A DNA stretch of 33,787 nt from Coriobacteriia bacterium (lineage in GTDB: Bacteria > Actinomycetota > Coriobacteriia > Anaerosomatales > PALSA-660). Made by a program: the position numbers and the translations under genes. The stretch's first letter is position 1; every line of letters begins with the position of its first letter. Shown one piece after another: positions 32,871-33,787 of this stretch. The notes under the pieces are model-generated. The model had not been told where the DNA came from. It made no database searches and was given only the letters and a program-made list of their open reading frames with translations. The stretch covers positions 1-33,787 of the forward strand of contig JANYAK010000061.1 of NCBI GenBank assembly GCA_025361335.1, written 5' to 3'.

Positions 32871-33118
32871 CCCCTTCCGCGCGCATGCCGCAGCCCGCGT
32901 CATCCATCTCGACCAAGATCACCCCCGACGACCTTCGCCACAAGGCCCTGGCGGTGCGTGACATGGCCCGAGACGAGGCCCGGCTGGCGCTCGAGGACCA
33001 CACTGTCAGGATCGTGATGGCGAGCGCCTTGGTGTTCGCGGTCGCCGTGTCGGTGGCCTATTACGTCGGGACCCGCGCGGCGGCGTCCGCGCGCTCGCGC
33101 GCCGGCGCGAGCCGCTAG
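32867..33118 (+). CDS. Small single-pass membrane protein
   Basis: This 83-aa protein has a soluble helical N-terminus rich in charged residues (LRHKALAVRDMARDEARLAL) and one membrane helix (IVMASALVFAVAVSVAYYVG), ending in a basic Arg/Ala tail. The start overlaps the stop of the holin-like gene, so the pair is translated together. Similar small partners accompany DUF1469 proteins in Actinobacteria. Function unknown. Confidence 0.65.
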   Translation: MTPSARMPQPASSISTKITPDDLRHKALAVRDMARDEARLALEDHTVRIVMASALVFAVAVSVAYYVGTRAAASARSRAGASR

Positions 33119-33132
33119 CGCTCGCGCGCAAG

Positions 33133-33594
33133 GTGCGCCTGCGCTCCGTCAGTGTCGGTTCCGAGATGGCCGAGTCCGTCGTCGAGTTCGCCGCCACAGA
33201 GCCGTGGCGGACTTCCGACGTGCCCGGGACCGCCGACCGCCTCATGCGGCTGCTCCCCGGCCTGCGCGGCCACCGCTGCGACAACGGAGAAGGCCGCACT
33301 TTCGCCGAGGAGCTGTCCGACACGGAGTTGGCCCACGCCTTCGAGCACGCGGCGCTCGAGGTCATGGCGCTCGCGGGATCCCCCGACACTCTTCGCGGCG
33401 AGACCCGGTGGGACTTCCATGCTGACGGGCGCGGCGTGTTCCGCGTCCGCGTGGCGTACGACGACGACCTCGTGTGCCTGGGGGCGCTCGTCCTGGCCGA
33501 GCGGGCGGTGCGGGCCGCCGTGGGGGGGGACGAAGCGCACAACTTGGACGTGCCGCAGGAGGTGGCCGCGCTACGGGCGTTGCGCCGCAAGTAG
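33133..33594 (+). CDS. Stand-alone domain resembling the cyanophycin synthetase N-terminus
   Basis: This 153-aa protein resembles the N-terminal domain of cyanophycin synthetase (CphA). Matching pieces are LRGHRCDNGEGRTFAEEL, ELAHAFEHAALEVMALAG and TRWDFHADGRGVFRVRVAYD, which correspond to the 'EH-x-ALE-x-QxLAG' and 'GxYxVxxxY' segments of CphA. The ATP-grasp and Mur-ligase parts are absent, so it cannot polymerise cyanophycin alone. It may be a regulatory or binding version. A GTG at 33133 starts it, 14 bases after the previous stop; no strong ribosome binding site is visible. Confidence 0.62.
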   Translation: MRLRSVSVGSEMAESVVEFAATEPWRTSDVPGTADRLMRLLPGLRGHRCDNGEGRTFAEELSDTELAHAFEHAALEVMALAGSPDTLRGETRWDFHADGRGVFRVRVAYDDDLVCLGALVLAERAVRAAVGGDEAHNLDVPQEVAALRALRRK

Positions 33595-33659
33595 CCGGAT
33601 GCGTGTCGAGCGACCCGCGGGCGCGGTCCGAGAGCGCGGTCCGCGGAGGCCGTAGTGCC

Positions 33660-33787
33660 TCATAATGAAAGGTACTCGAGGACCTGATTCGCTGCCTCAG
33701 AATCAATGTACTCGAGCTCGGGTGCCTCCACCTCCTCTTTCCATCTCGGGTTCTTGCGGGCGTTGAGCTTGTAGAGCTTGCCTTGCA
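33660..33787 (-). CDS. 3' end of an unrecognised gene entering from the right edge
   Basis: A minus-strand frame is open from the window edge to a TGA at 33662-33660. It reads GKLYKLNARKNPRWKEEV and ends NQVLEYLSL (about 42 codons). It is rich in Lys, Glu and Asn and clearly less GC-rich than the rest of the window, which suggests a different origin. I do not recognise the family from this tail. Confidence 0.5.
   Translation of the reverse strand, partial: QGKLYKLNARKNPRWKEEVEAPELEYIDSEAANQVLEYLSL

Noticed and set aside
32514-33118. Prophage remnant suggested by a holin-like protein
   Set aside because: No other phage gene is nearby and DUF1469-type proteins are common chromosomal envelope proteins in Actinobacteria.
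1-33787. CRISPR arrays, IS elements, integrases, rRNA and tRNA genes
   Set aside because: I looked for regularly spaced repeats, transposase motifs and conserved RNA segments and saw none.

Overview
The window is a high-GC bacterial chromosome segment that looks like Actinomycetota. The evidence is strong GC bias at third codon positions, many GTG starts, GTGA/ATGA gene overlaps, several promoter-to-start spacings typical of leaderless mRNAs, a 933-aa UPF0182 protein, and PspC/LiaF-like envelope genes. A mono-haem CxxCH membrane protein and a molybdopterin oxidoreductase suggest respiratory or anaerobic redox metabolism. I lean toward a Coriobacteriia-like lineage, but no rRNA or other marker gene is present to confirm this. 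I saw no tRNA, rRNA, CRISPR array, IS element or phage.

Layout. 1-2300 is an accessory-looking, decaying edge. It holds a small lipoprotein, a short-chain dehydrogenase broken by apparent one-base deletions, and a HigB/HigA-type toxin-antitoxin pair whose antitoxin is frameshifted near its end. 2311-9590 is transport: a KimA-type potassium importer overlapping an MFS exporter, then a class I glutamine amidotransferase overlapping an ABC-2 exporter (ATPase plus two permeases). 9600-13253 has a decayed gene tail, an EamA-GNAT fusion, a coiled-coil lipoprotein, acylphosphatase, and a haem-motif membrane protein next to a haemolysin III family protein. 13343-16793 has a molybdopterin lipoprotein with a membrane protein behind it, a divergent flavin reductase, an SlyD-like prolyl isomerase, and a winged-helix protein downstream of a perfect TGTGA-N6-TCACA operator.

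16861-29603 contains the most striking feature: two copies of a two-gene cassette (HEAT-like repeat protein followed by an HD-GYP protein with overlapping stop and start). One copy is on the minus strand (16861-20129) and one on the plus strand (25996-29603). All four proteins appear to begin with the same type of ~120-150-aa module (a YP...P/R motif, then a 'GL..xG' strand). The first HD-GYP copy has lost a metal-ligand aspartate that the second retains. Between the cassettes lie a CNNM/CorC transporter, three PspC/LiaF-like envelope genes, an amidohydrolase, a methyltransferase and maf.

29658-33594 encodes the large UPF0182 membrane protein, two small membrane proteins (one holin-like) and a stand-alone domain resembling the cyanophycin synthetase N-terminus. 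The last ~130 bases are the 3' end of an unrecognised, lower-GC minus-strand gene. All identifications rest on motif recognition by eye, with no database search.
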